Shown here in pieces: positions 24,677-32,766 of a stretch of 64,000 nt of DNA. This DNA comes from Micromonospora rubida (lineage in GTDB: Bacteria; Actinomycetota; Actinomycetes; Mycobacteriales; Micromonosporaceae): the NCBI RefSeq assembly GCF_009908295.1, contig NZ_JAAALO010000005.1:577631-641630 (forward strand), given 5' to 3'. The position numbers and the translations under genes are program-made. The notes below the pieces were generated by a model that saw nothing but the letters and a program-made list of their open reading frames with translations, was not told where the DNA came from and did not search any database. The number at the start of each line of letters is the position of its first letter. Within the stretch, counting starts at the first letter, position 1.

Positions 24677-25623
24677 GAGTCGCCTCCGCTGAACTCCCTG
24701 AACCGCCGCAGCAGGATGATCGTGGCGGTCATCGACACCACGAACAGGATGACCGCCATGACGTTCGCGGCCCCGAACAGGTTGTTGCCGAAGCCGATGG
24801 AGTAGAGCCGCATCGGGTAGGTCAGCGTCGAGTTCTCGGGGTAGCCGAACGTGCCGGCGATGCCGCTGCCCGAGGTGACCTGGCCGGAGGCGACGCTGCC
24901 GGCGACCGCGGCCTGGGTGAAGTAGTTGAATGTGCCGATGATGCCGGTGATGGTCGCGAACAGCAGCACCGGCGAGATGGTGGGCAGGGTGACGTAGCGG
25001 AACTGGTGCCAGCGGCCCGCGCCGTCCAGCGACGCGGCCTCGTAGAGGGCCTGCGGCACGTCGAGCAGCGCCGCGACGAAGATGATCATCAGGTCGCCGA
25101 CGCCCCACAGGGCCAGCAGTGTCAGCGACGCCTTGGCCCAGTCGGGGTCGTTGAACCAGCCCGGCCCTTCGACGCCAAACTGCGCCAGCAGCGTGTTGAC
25201 CGGCCCGGTGCCTGGCTTGAGCAGCAGCACGAACGCGATGGTGGCGGTGACCGGGGGCGCGAGAGCGGGCAGGTAGTACAGCGTGCGGTAGATGCTGCGG
25301 GATCGCTTCATCGCATTGAGCAGCATGGCGGTTAGCAGCGCGCCGACCGTCCTGGCGGGGACCATCAGCAGCACGAACACCAGCGTGTTCTTCGCCGCGA
25401 TCCGCACCGTCGGGTCGTCGAACAGCACGTATTCCCAGAAGTCCAGCCCGACCCAGACCGGCGGGTTGAACATGTCGAAGCGGGTGAAGGAGAAGTAGAC
25501 CGCAGCGGCCAGCGGGTAGACCAGGAAGATCAGGATTCCGATCAGCGCGGGCCCGATGAAGGTGAGGGTGACGAGGAAGCGCCGGACCCGGCCGGCACGC
25601 CCATGGCTGGCTGCGGTCGGCAT
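24673..25623 (-). CDS. sugar ABC transporter permease (MalF/ChiF type)
   Basis: 316 residues, six helices, with the EAA loop 'YEAASLDGAGRWHQFRYVTLP'-type motif near residue 215 (the Glu-Ala-Ala and Gly are in place). A long periplasmic loop lies between the last helices, 'GSGIAGTFGYPENSTLTY'. It pairs with the downstream permease to form the membrane channel. The start ATG 25623 lies five bases after the binding-protein stop. Confidence 0.9.
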   Translation of the reverse strand: MPTAASHGRAGRVRRFLVTLTFIGPALIGILIFLVYPLAAAVYFSFTRFDMFNPPVWVGLDFWEYVLFDDPTVRIAAKNTLVFVLLMVPARTVGALLTAMLLNAMKRSRSIYRTLYYLPALAPPVTATIAFVLLLKPGTGPVNTLLAQFGVEGPGWFNDPDWAKASLTLLALWGVGDLMIIFVAALLDVPQALYEAASLDGAGRWHQFRYVTLPTISPVLLFATITGIIGTFNYFTQAAVAGSVASGQVTSGSGIAGTFGYPENSTLTYPMRLYSIGFGNNLFGAANVMAVILFVVSMTATIILLRRFREFSGGDS

Positions 25624-25628
25624 CGCTG

Positions 25629-26954
25629 CTAGCCGGCCAGCTTGATCATCTTGTTGACCCGGACGTCGACGTCGGCCAGTCCGGCACTCAGGTCCTTCCG
25701 CGTCCCTGACTGCCACCCCTGCAGGAACTCGGAGAAGGTCTCCTGGTAGCCGGGGCCGATCGCGCTGGGCGGGGTGGTGCCCGAGTTCGGGTTGGCGAAG
25801 ATGTCGAGGAACACCTTGAACGCCGGGTCCGCGGTGAGCCGCGGCGAGGTCAGCGCCGCGGTGGTGGTCGGCACGTTGCGGATGCCGTTGGACAGGTCGA
25901 CGATGCTGTCGGTCTCCGTGGTCAGGAACTTGATCAGCGCCCAGGCCGCCTCCGGGTTGCGGGCGGTCCGCGAGACGCCGATGACGTTGCCCGAGATGTA
26001 GCCCGCGCCCGCGCGTTCGGCCTTGTTGACCGGCAGCGTGGCCACCCCGAACTCGACGTTCGGCGCCTGGTCCTTGAGGAACGCCAACCGCCACTCGCCG
26101 TCGACGGCCATCGCGACCCTGCCCTTGTGGAAGGCGTTGTCGGCCGACCACTCGTCACCCAGCGAGGCGCGGAACTTCTCCAGCTTGTCGTAGCCGTACC
26201 AGTCGACGAGTTCCTTCTGCCAGGTGAGCAGCTCCTTCCAGGCGGGGTCGGAGCCGATCGCCGAGGTGCCGTCGTCGTTGAGCCACTTCGCGCCGACCAT
26301 CGGCGCGAAGTGCGACGGGGAGTTCTCGTAGAAGCCGAACAGGGGCAGGAAGCCGGCCCGCTCGATGGTGCCGTCGGCCGAGCGCTTGGTCAGCCTTTTG
26401 GCCATCTCGGACAGTTCAGCGAGGGTCTTCGGGGCCTCGGTCAGCCCCGCCTCGGCGAACATTCCCTTGTTGAAGTACAAGCCGTACGCGTCGGCCAGGA
26501 ACGGCATCGTGCACCGCTTGCCCCGGAACTCCGTGTAGGAACGGGCGACCTGCGGGATCGCGTTCAGGTCGACGCCGTCGCGCTGCAGGTACGGGTTGAG
26601 ATCGACCCACGCGCCCGCGGCGCAGAACTTGCCGACGATGTCGGTCGAGTAGCTGATCGCCACGTCCGGACCGGTGCCGGCGCCGATCGCGGTGGTCACC
26701 TTGGCGTCGTCCTGCCCGCCCTTGACGGTCAGCGTGACCTTCGGGTACTTCGCCTTGAACTTGGCCAGCGTCCCGTCGAGGGCCTTGGCCTCACGGTCGG
26801 TGAAGAAGTGCCACAGCTCGACCGCGCCGGTGGGCTCGACGCCCGAGGTCGCGATCGGCTTCGGCGCCTCGCTAGGGGTGCACGCCGTGACCACTGCCAA
26901 TGCTGCGACTATGCCGACCATCATGGTCGTACGCCGGTTCCGCAAGCGCTGCAT
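25629..26954 (-). CDS. sugar ABC transporter substrate-binding lipoprotein
   Basis: 441 residues. The N-terminus has a signal peptide with lipobox VTAC (Cys25), so it would be lipid-anchored outside the membrane. The body is an extracellular solute-binding protein family 1: 'ELWHFFTDREAKALDGTLAKF', 'GTGPDVAISY', 'YGLYFNKGMFAEAGL', 'GRVAMAVDGEWRL'. The ligand is probably an oligosaccharide released by secreted hydrolases, such as the divergent GH8 enzyme. It is the first gene of the uptake operon. Confidence 0.92.
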   Translation of the reverse strand: MQRLRNRRTTMMVGIVAALAVVTACTPSEAPKPIATSGVEPTGAVELWHFFTDREAKALDGTLAKFKAKYPKVTLTVKGGQDDAKVTTAIGAGTGPDVAISYSTDIVGKFCAAGAWVDLNPYLQRDGVDLNAIPQVARSYTEFRGKRCTMPFLADAYGLYFNKGMFAEAGLTEAPKTLAELSEMAKRLTKRSADGTIERAGFLPLFGFYENSPSHFAPMVGAKWLNDDGTSAIGSDPAWKELLTWQKELVDWYGYDKLEKFRASLGDEWSADNAFHKGRVAMAVDGEWRLAFLKDQAPNVEFGVATLPVNKAERAGAGYISGNVIGVSRTARNPEAAWALIKFLTTETDSIVDLSNGIRNVPTTTAALTSPRLTADPAFKVFLDIFANPNSGTTPPSAIGPGYQETFSEFLQGWQSGTRKDLSAGLADVDVRVNKMIKLAG

Positions 26955-27051
26955 GAAGTGTTCCTCTCCGGAATCAGAAATTCGGAGTTGCGGGGTCGCG
27001 GCTCGACCGAGCCCTTCGCCTGGTGCGGCAGGGACGCCGGTCGGGCCACAC

Positions 27052-27077
27052 GGTGGTGCTGATCGGTGGTGCTGATC
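27052..27077. repeat. 13-base tandem repeat
   Basis: GGTGGTGCTGATC occurs twice in direct contact (27052-27064, 27065-27077) in the gap between the ROK gene and the binding-protein gene. No function is apparent. Confidence 0.6.
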
Positions 27078-27114
27078 GGAGGAGCAGGGCTGAGCGCGCC
27101 GCGGCAGACGGCGG

Positions 27115-28305
27115 TCAGCCGGCCTGCATGGCGGTGCGCTGGTTGTCGATCAAGGATTCGCGCACCGCTCGCCGTCCGGCTTCGAGCGCGCCGAGCAGTA
27201 CGGCGTCGTCGGTGACCTCGGTGACGGCGATGGTGATGTCAAGCGGGGTCGTGCCGGGCAGCGCGGCACGGACCCGCTGCGCGAGCGCTTCCCCGCCGGC
27301 CTGCGCGACGTCGCCGGCCAGCACGATCAGCGGCGGGTCGAGCACGCCCGCGACGGCGGCCAGACCGAGCGCGATGCGGGCGGCCACCGCGTCGAGGAAC
27401 CGTCCGGCCCGAGGGTGGGCCGAGGCGACGGCCACACCGATCGCGGCGCCCGGGGTGGCGGCCGCGATGTCGTGCTCAGCCGCGAGCGCTACAACGGCGG
27501 GACCACCGATCAGGCTCTGCAGGTCGGCAGGCGGACAGTCTGAGGGCAGCGACACCGGCACGTAGCCGATTTCGCCTGCGCCGCCGCGCCCCCCGCGTAG
27601 CAGCGTGCCGCCGAGGTCGATGGCCAAGCCGAGACCGTCACCGATCCAGAAGAGTGTGAAGCTGGCGCCCCCGGCGGCGACCCCGTGCGTACGTTCGGCG
27701 ATCGCGGCGAGGTTGACGTCGTTCTCGACCTCGACCACGGTGCCCAGCCGTGCTGCGATTCGTTCGACGAGACCGGGCCGGTCGAACCCGGGCACGTCGA
27801 TGTAGTGGATGACCCCGCTCGCCGCGTCGTATGAACCCGGCACCCCGAGCGTTACGTGGCGGACCGCGGAAGCGCCGACCCCCGCCCGCCCGATGACCCG
27901 GGTGACCGTGTCGGTGATCGCGTCGACGGGGTCGAGTGTCGTCAGGTCGATCGAGTCCTCGATCCGGGCGTGCACCACACCACCGGCATCGATCAGCGCC
28001 GCGATGAGCGACGGCCCCGGGATCTCGGAAACCTCCCGGATACAGATCGCGACCGCGAACCCCGCCTTCGGATTCGCCGAGTAGATCTCGGCGTTCGGCC
28101 CCGGGCCACCCGAGCTGCGTCCGACCACCATCGTCAGCCCCGCATCGGTGAGGCTGCGCAGCACGTCCGAGGTTGTCGGCTTGCTCAGCCCGGTGAGCTC
28201 CCGCAACTCGCCACGGGTGAGCGGGCCATGGTCCAGCAGGTGGGCCAGGATCGCACTCTCGTTCATGGCGCGCAGCAGCTTCGACGAACCGGCTGGTCGG
28301 GTCAT
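27115..28305 (-). CDS. ROK-family transcriptional repressor
   Basis: 396 residues. An N-terminal winged helix-turn-helix ('LTRGELRELTGLSKPTTSDVLRSL', quoted in part, about 29-52) precedes a sugar-kinase-like ROK domain with 'VENDVNLAAIAERTHG' and 'LGLAIDLGGTLLRGG'. The CXCGXXGC zinc motif of many ROK proteins is replaced by a single-Cys 'SDCPPAD' region, so zinc binding is doubtful. It lies immediately upstream of, and co-directional with, the uptake operon and divergent from GH8, and probably represses both until a sugar or sugar phosphate is present. Confidence 0.88.
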   Translation of the reverse strand: MTRPAGSSKLLRAMNESAILAHLLDHGPLTRGELRELTGLSKPTTSDVLRSLTDAGLTMVVGRSSGGPGPNAEIYSANPKAGFAVAICIREVSEIPGPSLIAALIDAGGVVHARIEDSIDLTTLDPVDAITDTVTRVIGRAGVGASAVRHVTLGVPGSYDAASGVIHYIDVPGFDRPGLVERIAARLGTVVEVENDVNLAAIAERTHGVAAGGASFTLFWIGDGLGLAIDLGGTLLRGGRGGAGEIGYVPVSLPSDCPPADLQSLIGGPAVVALAAEHDIAAATPGAAIGVAVASAHPRAGRFLDAVAARIALGLAAVAGVLDPPLIVLAGDVAQAGGEALAQRVRAALPGTTPLDITIAVTEVTDDAVLLGALEAGRRAVRESLIDNQRTAMQAG

Positions 28306-28328
28306 CCGCCCTCGCTTGTGTCAAGGAA

Positions 28329-28340
28329 CGTTAGGCAATC
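28329..28340. promoter_or_regulatory. half-site copy of the ROK operator
   Basis: CGTTAGGCAATC here is repeated exactly at 28403-28414, where it continues into a full palindrome. The two copies are 74 bases apart, close to seven helical turns. This would place two bound repressor molecules on the same face of the DNA. Confidence 0.45.
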
Positions 28341-28403
28341 AGATTTACTGATGCCGGAGACTAGGGCGACGAGTCCACAGTGGTCAATAGGTGCGACAGA
28401 ATC

Positions 28404-28422
28404 GTTAGGCAATCTTCCTAAC
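28404..28422. promoter_or_regulatory. ROK-type operator palindrome
   Basis: GTTAGGcaatcttCCTAAC has perfect 6-base arms around a 7-base spacer. It lies in the divergent gap between the ROK repressor and the GH8 gene, fitting control of both. TTAGG/CCTAA half-sites are common for ROK repressors of chitin and cellodextrin genes in actinomycetes. Confidence 0.6.
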
Positions 28423-28585
28423 CATCTTGTGTGACGGGCGTCTCCTGGCATACGTTCCCCCCGAGCCCGGGGCCCTGGGCCATCGCGACCGCTCGCCGAC
28501 GCCCCTCGTGCGGTCACATGTCCGCTCGTATCACCGCGTTCCGCAGCTGCGGCACGCACCGCGACCCTCCGTAGGGAGTCCCGCA

Positions 28586-30292
28586 ATGATGCGCAGAACA
28601 GCCTGGCCCGGACGGGCCCGCCCCATGCTCGTGGCCGTCGCCGTGGCCACCGCCGGCACACTTCTCGGCGGGCTCGTCCTCGCCACGTCCGCCGAGGCCG
28701 CCACCAACCTGGCTCTGGGCCGCACCACCGCCGTCTCCTCCACCGAAACCTCCTCGCTCGGCGGCGACAAGGCCGTCGACGGCTCGACCTCGACCCGCTG
28801 GGCCAGCACCGAGGGCAGCGACCCGCAGTGGATCCGCATCGACCTGGGCAGCAGCCAGCAGATCGGACAGGTGACACTGCGTTGGGAGGCCGCCTACGGC
28901 AAGGCATACCGCATCGAGGTCTCGCCCGACGCAAGCGCCTGGACCACGATCTACTCCACCACCACCGGCAACGGCGGTACCGACGACCTCACCGGACTCA
29001 CCGCCAGCGGGCGCTACATCCGGATGTACGGCACCGCCCGCGGCACCACGTACGGGTACTCGTTGTACGAGTTCGAGGTCTACGCGCCGACGGGCACGCC
29101 GTCGCCGAGCCCCTCCCCGAGTTCCTCTCCCCCGCCCGGCGGAGTTGCCGTGCCGTTCGGCTCGCACCTGCGGCCGTACGCCGCGGGCACTCTCAAGCTG
29201 TCCGGCGCCGCGTCCACGCACGACCAGACCGTGATCAGCTACTACAACACCTGGAAGAACGCGTTCATCAAGCAGAACTGCGGCAACGGCTGGTACGAGG
29301 TCTACTCCCCCGACGCCGACCACCCGTACGTCGCCGAGGCGCAGGGCTACGGCATGGCCATCACCGCGCTGATGGCCGGCGCCGACCCCAACGCAAAGAC
29401 GCAGTTCGACGGCCTGCTCAAGTACGTGCTGGCGCACCCGTCGGTCAACAACCCGAACCTGCACGCCGCCGAGCAGAACACCTCCTGCACCTCGGTCAAC
29501 GGCTCCGACTCCGCCACCGACGGCGACCTGGAGATCGCGTACGGGCTGCTGCTGGCCGACAAGCAGTGGGGCAGCACCGGCGCCTACAACTACAAGTCGC
29601 TCGCCGTCACCCGGATCAACGCGATCAAGGCCAGCGAGATCAACGCCACCACCAAGCTGACCCTGCTCGGCGACTGGAGCAGCGCCGGCGACTCCTACTA
29701 CTACCTCAGCCGCACCTCGGACTGGATGCCCGGACACTTCCGCGCCTACCGGAAGGCGACAGGCGACACCGCCTGGGACACCATCCTGGCCAAGCACCAG
29801 TCCGTCACCGCGTCGCTGCAGAGCGGCTACGCCCCCAACACCGGTTTGCTGCCCGACTTCGTGATCAACACGAACACCACGCCGAAACCCGCCACCGGGC
29901 AGGTGCTGGAGGACCCCAACGACGGCAAGTACTGGTGGAACGCCTGCCGCGACCCGTGGCGGATCGGGGCCGACGCGGTCACCAGCGGCGACGCGCAGTC
30001 GCTGGCCGCGGCCCGCAAGCTGAACACCTGGGTCAAGGCCAAGACCGGCGGCAACCCGTCGAACATCGCCGTCGGCTACTCCCTCGACGGCACCGCGCTC
30101 AGCTCGGGCTCCGAAGCGGCGTTCTTCGCGCCGTTCGCGGTGACCGCGATGACCGACCCAGGCAGCCAGGCCTGGCTCGACGCACTCTGGAACAAGATCA
30201 AGTCGACGCTGCTGGACACCTCGGGCTACTACTCGGCGAGCCTGCAACTACAGACGATGATCGTGGTCTCCGGCAACTTCTGGACCCCGTGA
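28586..30292 (+). CDS. secreted GH8 endoglucanase/chitosanase with discoidin module
   Basis: 568 residues. A signal peptide (1-38, ending AEA) is followed by an F5/8-type discoidin domain (about 40-170) and a Ser/Pro linker. The GH8 catalytic domain has the proton donor Glu251 in 'AEAQGYGM' and Asp312 in 'ATDGDLEIAYGLLLA'. GH8 contains endoglucanases, chitosanases and licheninases. The neighbouring BadF-type kinase and ROK system favour an amino-sugar polymer such as chitosan, but cellulose-type substrates are not excluded. ATG at 28586 is preceded by TAGGGAG. Its discoidin module is strongly similar to that of the phosphoesterase at 16.7-18.5 kb. Confidence 0.9.
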   Translation: MMRRTAWPGRARPMLVAVAVATAGTLLGGLVLATSAEAATNLALGRTTAVSSTETSSLGGDKAVDGSTSTRWASTEGSDPQWIRIDLGSSQQIGQVTLRWEAAYGKAYRIEVSPDASAWTTIYSTTTGNGGTDDLTGLTASGRYIRMYGTARGTTYGYSLYEFEVYAPTGTPSPSPSPSSSPPPGGVAVPFGSHLRPYAAGTLKLSGAASTHDQTVISYYNTWKNAFIKQNCGNGWYEVYSPDADHPYVAEAQGYGMAITALMAGADPNAKTQFDGLLKYVLAHPSVNNPNLHAAEQNTSCTSVNGSDSATDGDLEIAYGLLLADKQWGSTGAYNYKSLAVTRINAIKASEINATTKLTLLGDWSSAGDSYYYLSRTSDWMPGHFRAYRKATGDTAWDTILAKHQSVTASLQSGYAPNTGLLPDFVINTNTTPKPATGQVLEDPNDGKYWWNACRDPWRIGADAVTSGDAQSLAAARKLNTWVKAKTGGNPSNIAVGYSLDGTALSSGSEAAFFAPFAVTAMTDPGSQAWLDALWNKIKSTLLDTSGYYSASLQLQTMIVVSGNFWTP

Positions 30293-30773
30293 CACCACCC
30301 GCACAGTGACCGGCCGCGGGCGGCCCCTTGATGACCGAGGACCGCCCGCGGCAACCTGTCCGTGGAGAGCCCGCTCTCCACCGCGGGCGGGCGTCGGTCG
30401 CGATGCCTGCGTGAGCCGTCACCAACATCGCCTGTTGCGGCCCGCGTCCATGCGGAGTGCAGCGTGCCGGCTGTGGTCACCCCACGCCGCCGGGTCGTGG
30501 CTGCCCCGACGCCGTGCTCCACCAGTTGGTCGGTGTGTCCCCGTCCGGCCAGAACTCGAGCGGTCGCCCGGTGCAAGCCCGAGCGCATGCTCGATCTCGG
30601 CGGGCGTCGCGGATGCGAGGTAGTCCGACAACGTCTCGGTGATGTCCTTGCGACTGGATGTCGGGGAGACGACGAAATCCGGACTCGGGTGCAACCGATG
30701 CCGATGGTCGGGCGTGTGGGCTCCGACGGCTGGCTGAGCCGCGTACACGGGGAGCGAAAGGCGGCGTGATGAG
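30293..30773. other. 481-base intergenic region with two hairpins
   Basis: It carries the GH8 terminator (30313-30352) and a short hairpin (30362-30381). The remaining 390 bases hold only weak open frames, including a minus-strand frame (30419-30748) with a 'DITETLSDYLASATPAEIE' stretch that might be a relic gene. There is no good ribosome binding site or known family. Confidence 0.5.
30313..30352 (+). terminator. terminator downstream of GH8
   Basis: Arms 30313-30323 and 30342-30352 pair perfectly over 11 G/C-rich bases with an 18-base loop, 21 bases after the GH8 stop codon. A second hairpin, GTGGAGAG-cccg-CTCTCCAC at 30362-30381, follows and may reinforce it. Confidence 0.65.
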
Positions 30774-31286
30774 ATGGCGGCCCCAGAGATGACCCTGGCA
30801 CCAAACGGTGCCCGTCCGGGCGACTTCGACGAGTTCTACCGCACCAGGTTCCGGGGGCTCACCCTCCAGTTGTACGCCTATGTGGGCGACCTACAGGAGG
30901 CCCAGGATCTCGTGCAGGAGGCGTTCTGCCGGGCGTACGTCCGGTGGCGCAAGCTCCGCGACTACGACGACCCGGCCCGATGGGTCCGACAGGTGGCGTG
31001 GAACCTGGCGAAGAGCCGATTCCGGCGACGGCGTACCGCGGCGGCGTTCCTGCGCAGCCAGCGTCAGGTCGTCGTCGCCGGCCCGGACGCCGATCGGGTG
31101 GCGTTGGTACGGGCCCTCGCCACGCTCTCCCCGCAGCACCGCAGGGCGGTGGTGCTGCATTACATGGCGCAACTCTCCGTCGCGGAGATCGCCGCCCAGG
31201 AGGGCGTGGCCGAGGGCACCGTCAAATCCTGGCTGAGCCGGGGCCGGGCGGCCCTGGCCAACCAACTGAAAGGGGAACTGTCATGA
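30774..31286 (+). CDS. ECF-type sigma-70 family RNA polymerase sigma factor
   Basis: 170 residues. Region 2 is visible as 'LYAYVGDLQEAQDLVQEAFCRAYVRW' (shown in part; DLVQEAF is diagnostic). Region 4 is 'LSPQHRRAVVLHYMAQLSVAEI' with 'GTVKSWLSRGR' as the DNA-recognition helix. This is the SigE/SigM-like layout without extra domains. Its stop overlaps the start of a membrane protein gene (ATGA at 31283-31286), the usual arrangement for a sigma factor and its controller. Start 30774 is assumed; 30789 is an alternative. Confidence 0.92.
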   Translation: MAAPEMTLAPNGARPGDFDEFYRTRFRGLTLQLYAYVGDLQEAQDLVQEAFCRAYVRWRKLRDYDDPARWVRQVAWNLAKSRFRRRRTAAAFLRSQRQVVVAGPDADRVALVRALATLSPQHRRAVVLHYMAQLSVAEIAAQEGVAEGTVKSWLSRGRAALANQLKGELS

Positions 31287-32476
31287 CCGAACACGACGAC
31301 GACCAGCTTCTCGGCCGCGCGTTCGCGGACTTCGCCGACGGGGGCCCGTCCGTGAGCCCACCGGGTGCCGACGGGGTGCGCGACACGGTGCTGCGACGGC
31401 ACCGCAACCGGGTCACCACGGCAATGGTCGCCGGTGGACTCGCGCTCGTGCTGCCGATCGCGGCGTTCATGGGCACCGGCCGCGGCGACCCGGGGCCGAC
31501 GACGGCTTCCGGACACAGGATCCCCGAGGTGGCCGGCGCGCCCGCGACTGCGTCACCGAGCGCCGCCGGCCCGACCTCCGGAAGCCCCACCCCGTCGCCG
31601 AGCGCGTCGCGGAGCCCCGGCCGGGCGATCAGCCTCGGTGAGCTGACCTCGGCTGTCGTGGGCGTGCCCGAGTGGGCGTGGAGCGGCCCCGGGCAGGTCA
31701 CCTGTTCCGGTGGGCGGATCCGGTTGCAGCCGTCGGGCTCGGTCGACGGGGCCAGGGTCGGCGTGGTCGCCCTGGTGCAGGCCGACCTCGACGACGACCC
31801 GGCCCCGGAGACGGCAGCCCTGCTGCGCTGCGGGTACGGGGCAGAGCAGGTGGTGGCGTACGACCGGGACGACGACGGGCAGATCATCACCCTCGGCCGG
31901 GTGGTGGGTACCTCGGCGGCGATGCCGTCGATCGTCGAGGTCAGCCGGCGGTCCCGGGGCGGGATCACGGCCACCGTCGCCGACACCCGGGCCGCCGACG
32001 ACCAGCGGCGCCAGAGCAGGTCGTACGACTGGGTGGGCTCGCGGTTCACGCAGGTCGACGGGCCGACGGGCTTCCCGCCCAGGGTGTACCCGGCCGACCT
32101 GGGGCTCACCGTCGCGACCCCGGTTCCCGGGCCGGTGACCGGCAAGTGCGAGGGGCAGTACCGGAAGGTGTCGGTGGCGTTCACGGTCAAGAACCACGGC
32201 ACGCACACCTCGGGCCGGTTCTGGCTGGAGTGGCGGGGCGGCATGTTCCTGCCGAACGGCTCGTACGACAGCCCGGACTGGCTGGACACCCCGGGTGACC
32301 CGGCCCGCAACGGCGGCCACCGGGGGCTGAAGCGGGGGGAGAGCGTCACGCTCACGTACACGTTCAAGACCGACGCGTGCGTGACCGACTGGGGCTTCAC
32401 CACCGACATCCACAGCGACACCCCCGACCCGGATCCGTCGAACAACCACTCTGTGTGGTGGCTGCGGGTCAGGTGA
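31283..32476 (+). CDS. membrane-anchored partner of the sigma factor, possible anti-sigma factor
   Basis: 397 residues: a cytoplasmic N-terminus of about 50 residues, one hydrophobic helix (about 51-68), a Ser/Pro-rich linker, then a large extracytoplasmic region. That region has no known catalytic motif but ends in an Ig-like or adhesion-like domain ('VSVAFTVKNHGTHTSGRF', 'LKRGESVTLTYTFKTD'). The cytoplasmic part lacks an obvious ZAS zinc motif, so the anti-sigma role is inferred from position, overlap and topology. The outer domain could sense a cell-surface signal. Confidence 0.7.
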   Translation: MTEHDDDQLLGRAFADFADGGPSVSPPGADGVRDTVLRRHRNRVTTAMVAGGLALVLPIAAFMGTGRGDPGPTTASGHRIPEVAGAPATASPSAAGPTSGSPTPSPSASRSPGRAISLGELTSAVVGVPEWAWSGPGQVTCSGGRIRLQPSGSVDGARVGVVALVQADLDDDPAPETAALLRCGYGAEQVVAYDRDDDGQIITLGRVVGTSAAMPSIVEVSRRSRGGITATVADTRAADDQRRQSRSYDWVGSRFTQVDGPTGFPPRVYPADLGLTVATPVPGPVTGKCEGQYRKVSVAFTVKNHGTHTSGRFWLEWRGGMFLPNGSYDSPDWLDTPGDPARNGGHRGLKRGESVTLTYTFKTDACVTDWGFTTDIHSDTPDPDPSNNHSVWWLRVR

Positions 32477-32494
32477 CCCGTCGCACGGAAACGG

Positions 32495-32526
32495 CCCGCC
32501 GCCCCGGACGAATCCGGGGCGGCGGG
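32495..32526 (+). terminator. terminator of the sigma-factor operon
   Basis: A 14-base perfect stem (32495-32508 with 32513-32526) closes on a CGAA tetraloop, an unusually stable hairpin, 18 bases after the operon's last stop codon. Confidence 0.8.
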
Positions 32527-32663
32527 TCCGTCCGCTTCGGACCGGCGCTCCGCCCGGCATCACGGGCCGCGGTCGCGCCGATCGGCCGACCGGCCGGGCG
32601 GGGATCGACGCCTACAGCGTCCCTATGCGCTCACGACCGGTGGCGGCTGCCCGCAGACGACAA

Positions 32664-32702
32664 GGCGCCGGGGTGGAGAGGATCATTCCCCACCCCGGCG
32701 CC
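32664..32702 (-). terminator. terminator of the subtilisin-like protease gene
   Basis: Arms 32664-32676 and 32690-32702 pair over 13 bases with a 13-base loop, about 65 bases past the protease stop codon. It faces the terminator of the convergent sigma operon; the space between holds no gene. Confidence 0.7.
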
Positions 32703-32766
32703 CGTCTGGTACGTAAGTGGTGCTCTGGTGAAGCTCGGTCAGTTGTCAGTTGTCACGGGTGAGTGG

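Noticed and set aside
28514..30247. 577-codon minus-strand frame opposite the GH8 gene
   Set aside because: Gly/Val/Arg-rich antisense of a real secreted enzyme; no signal, motif or start site.
30419..30748. Possible 109-residue gene on the minus strand
   Set aside because: A short plausible stretch only, with no ribosome binding site and no family; kept as a note in the intergenic entry.
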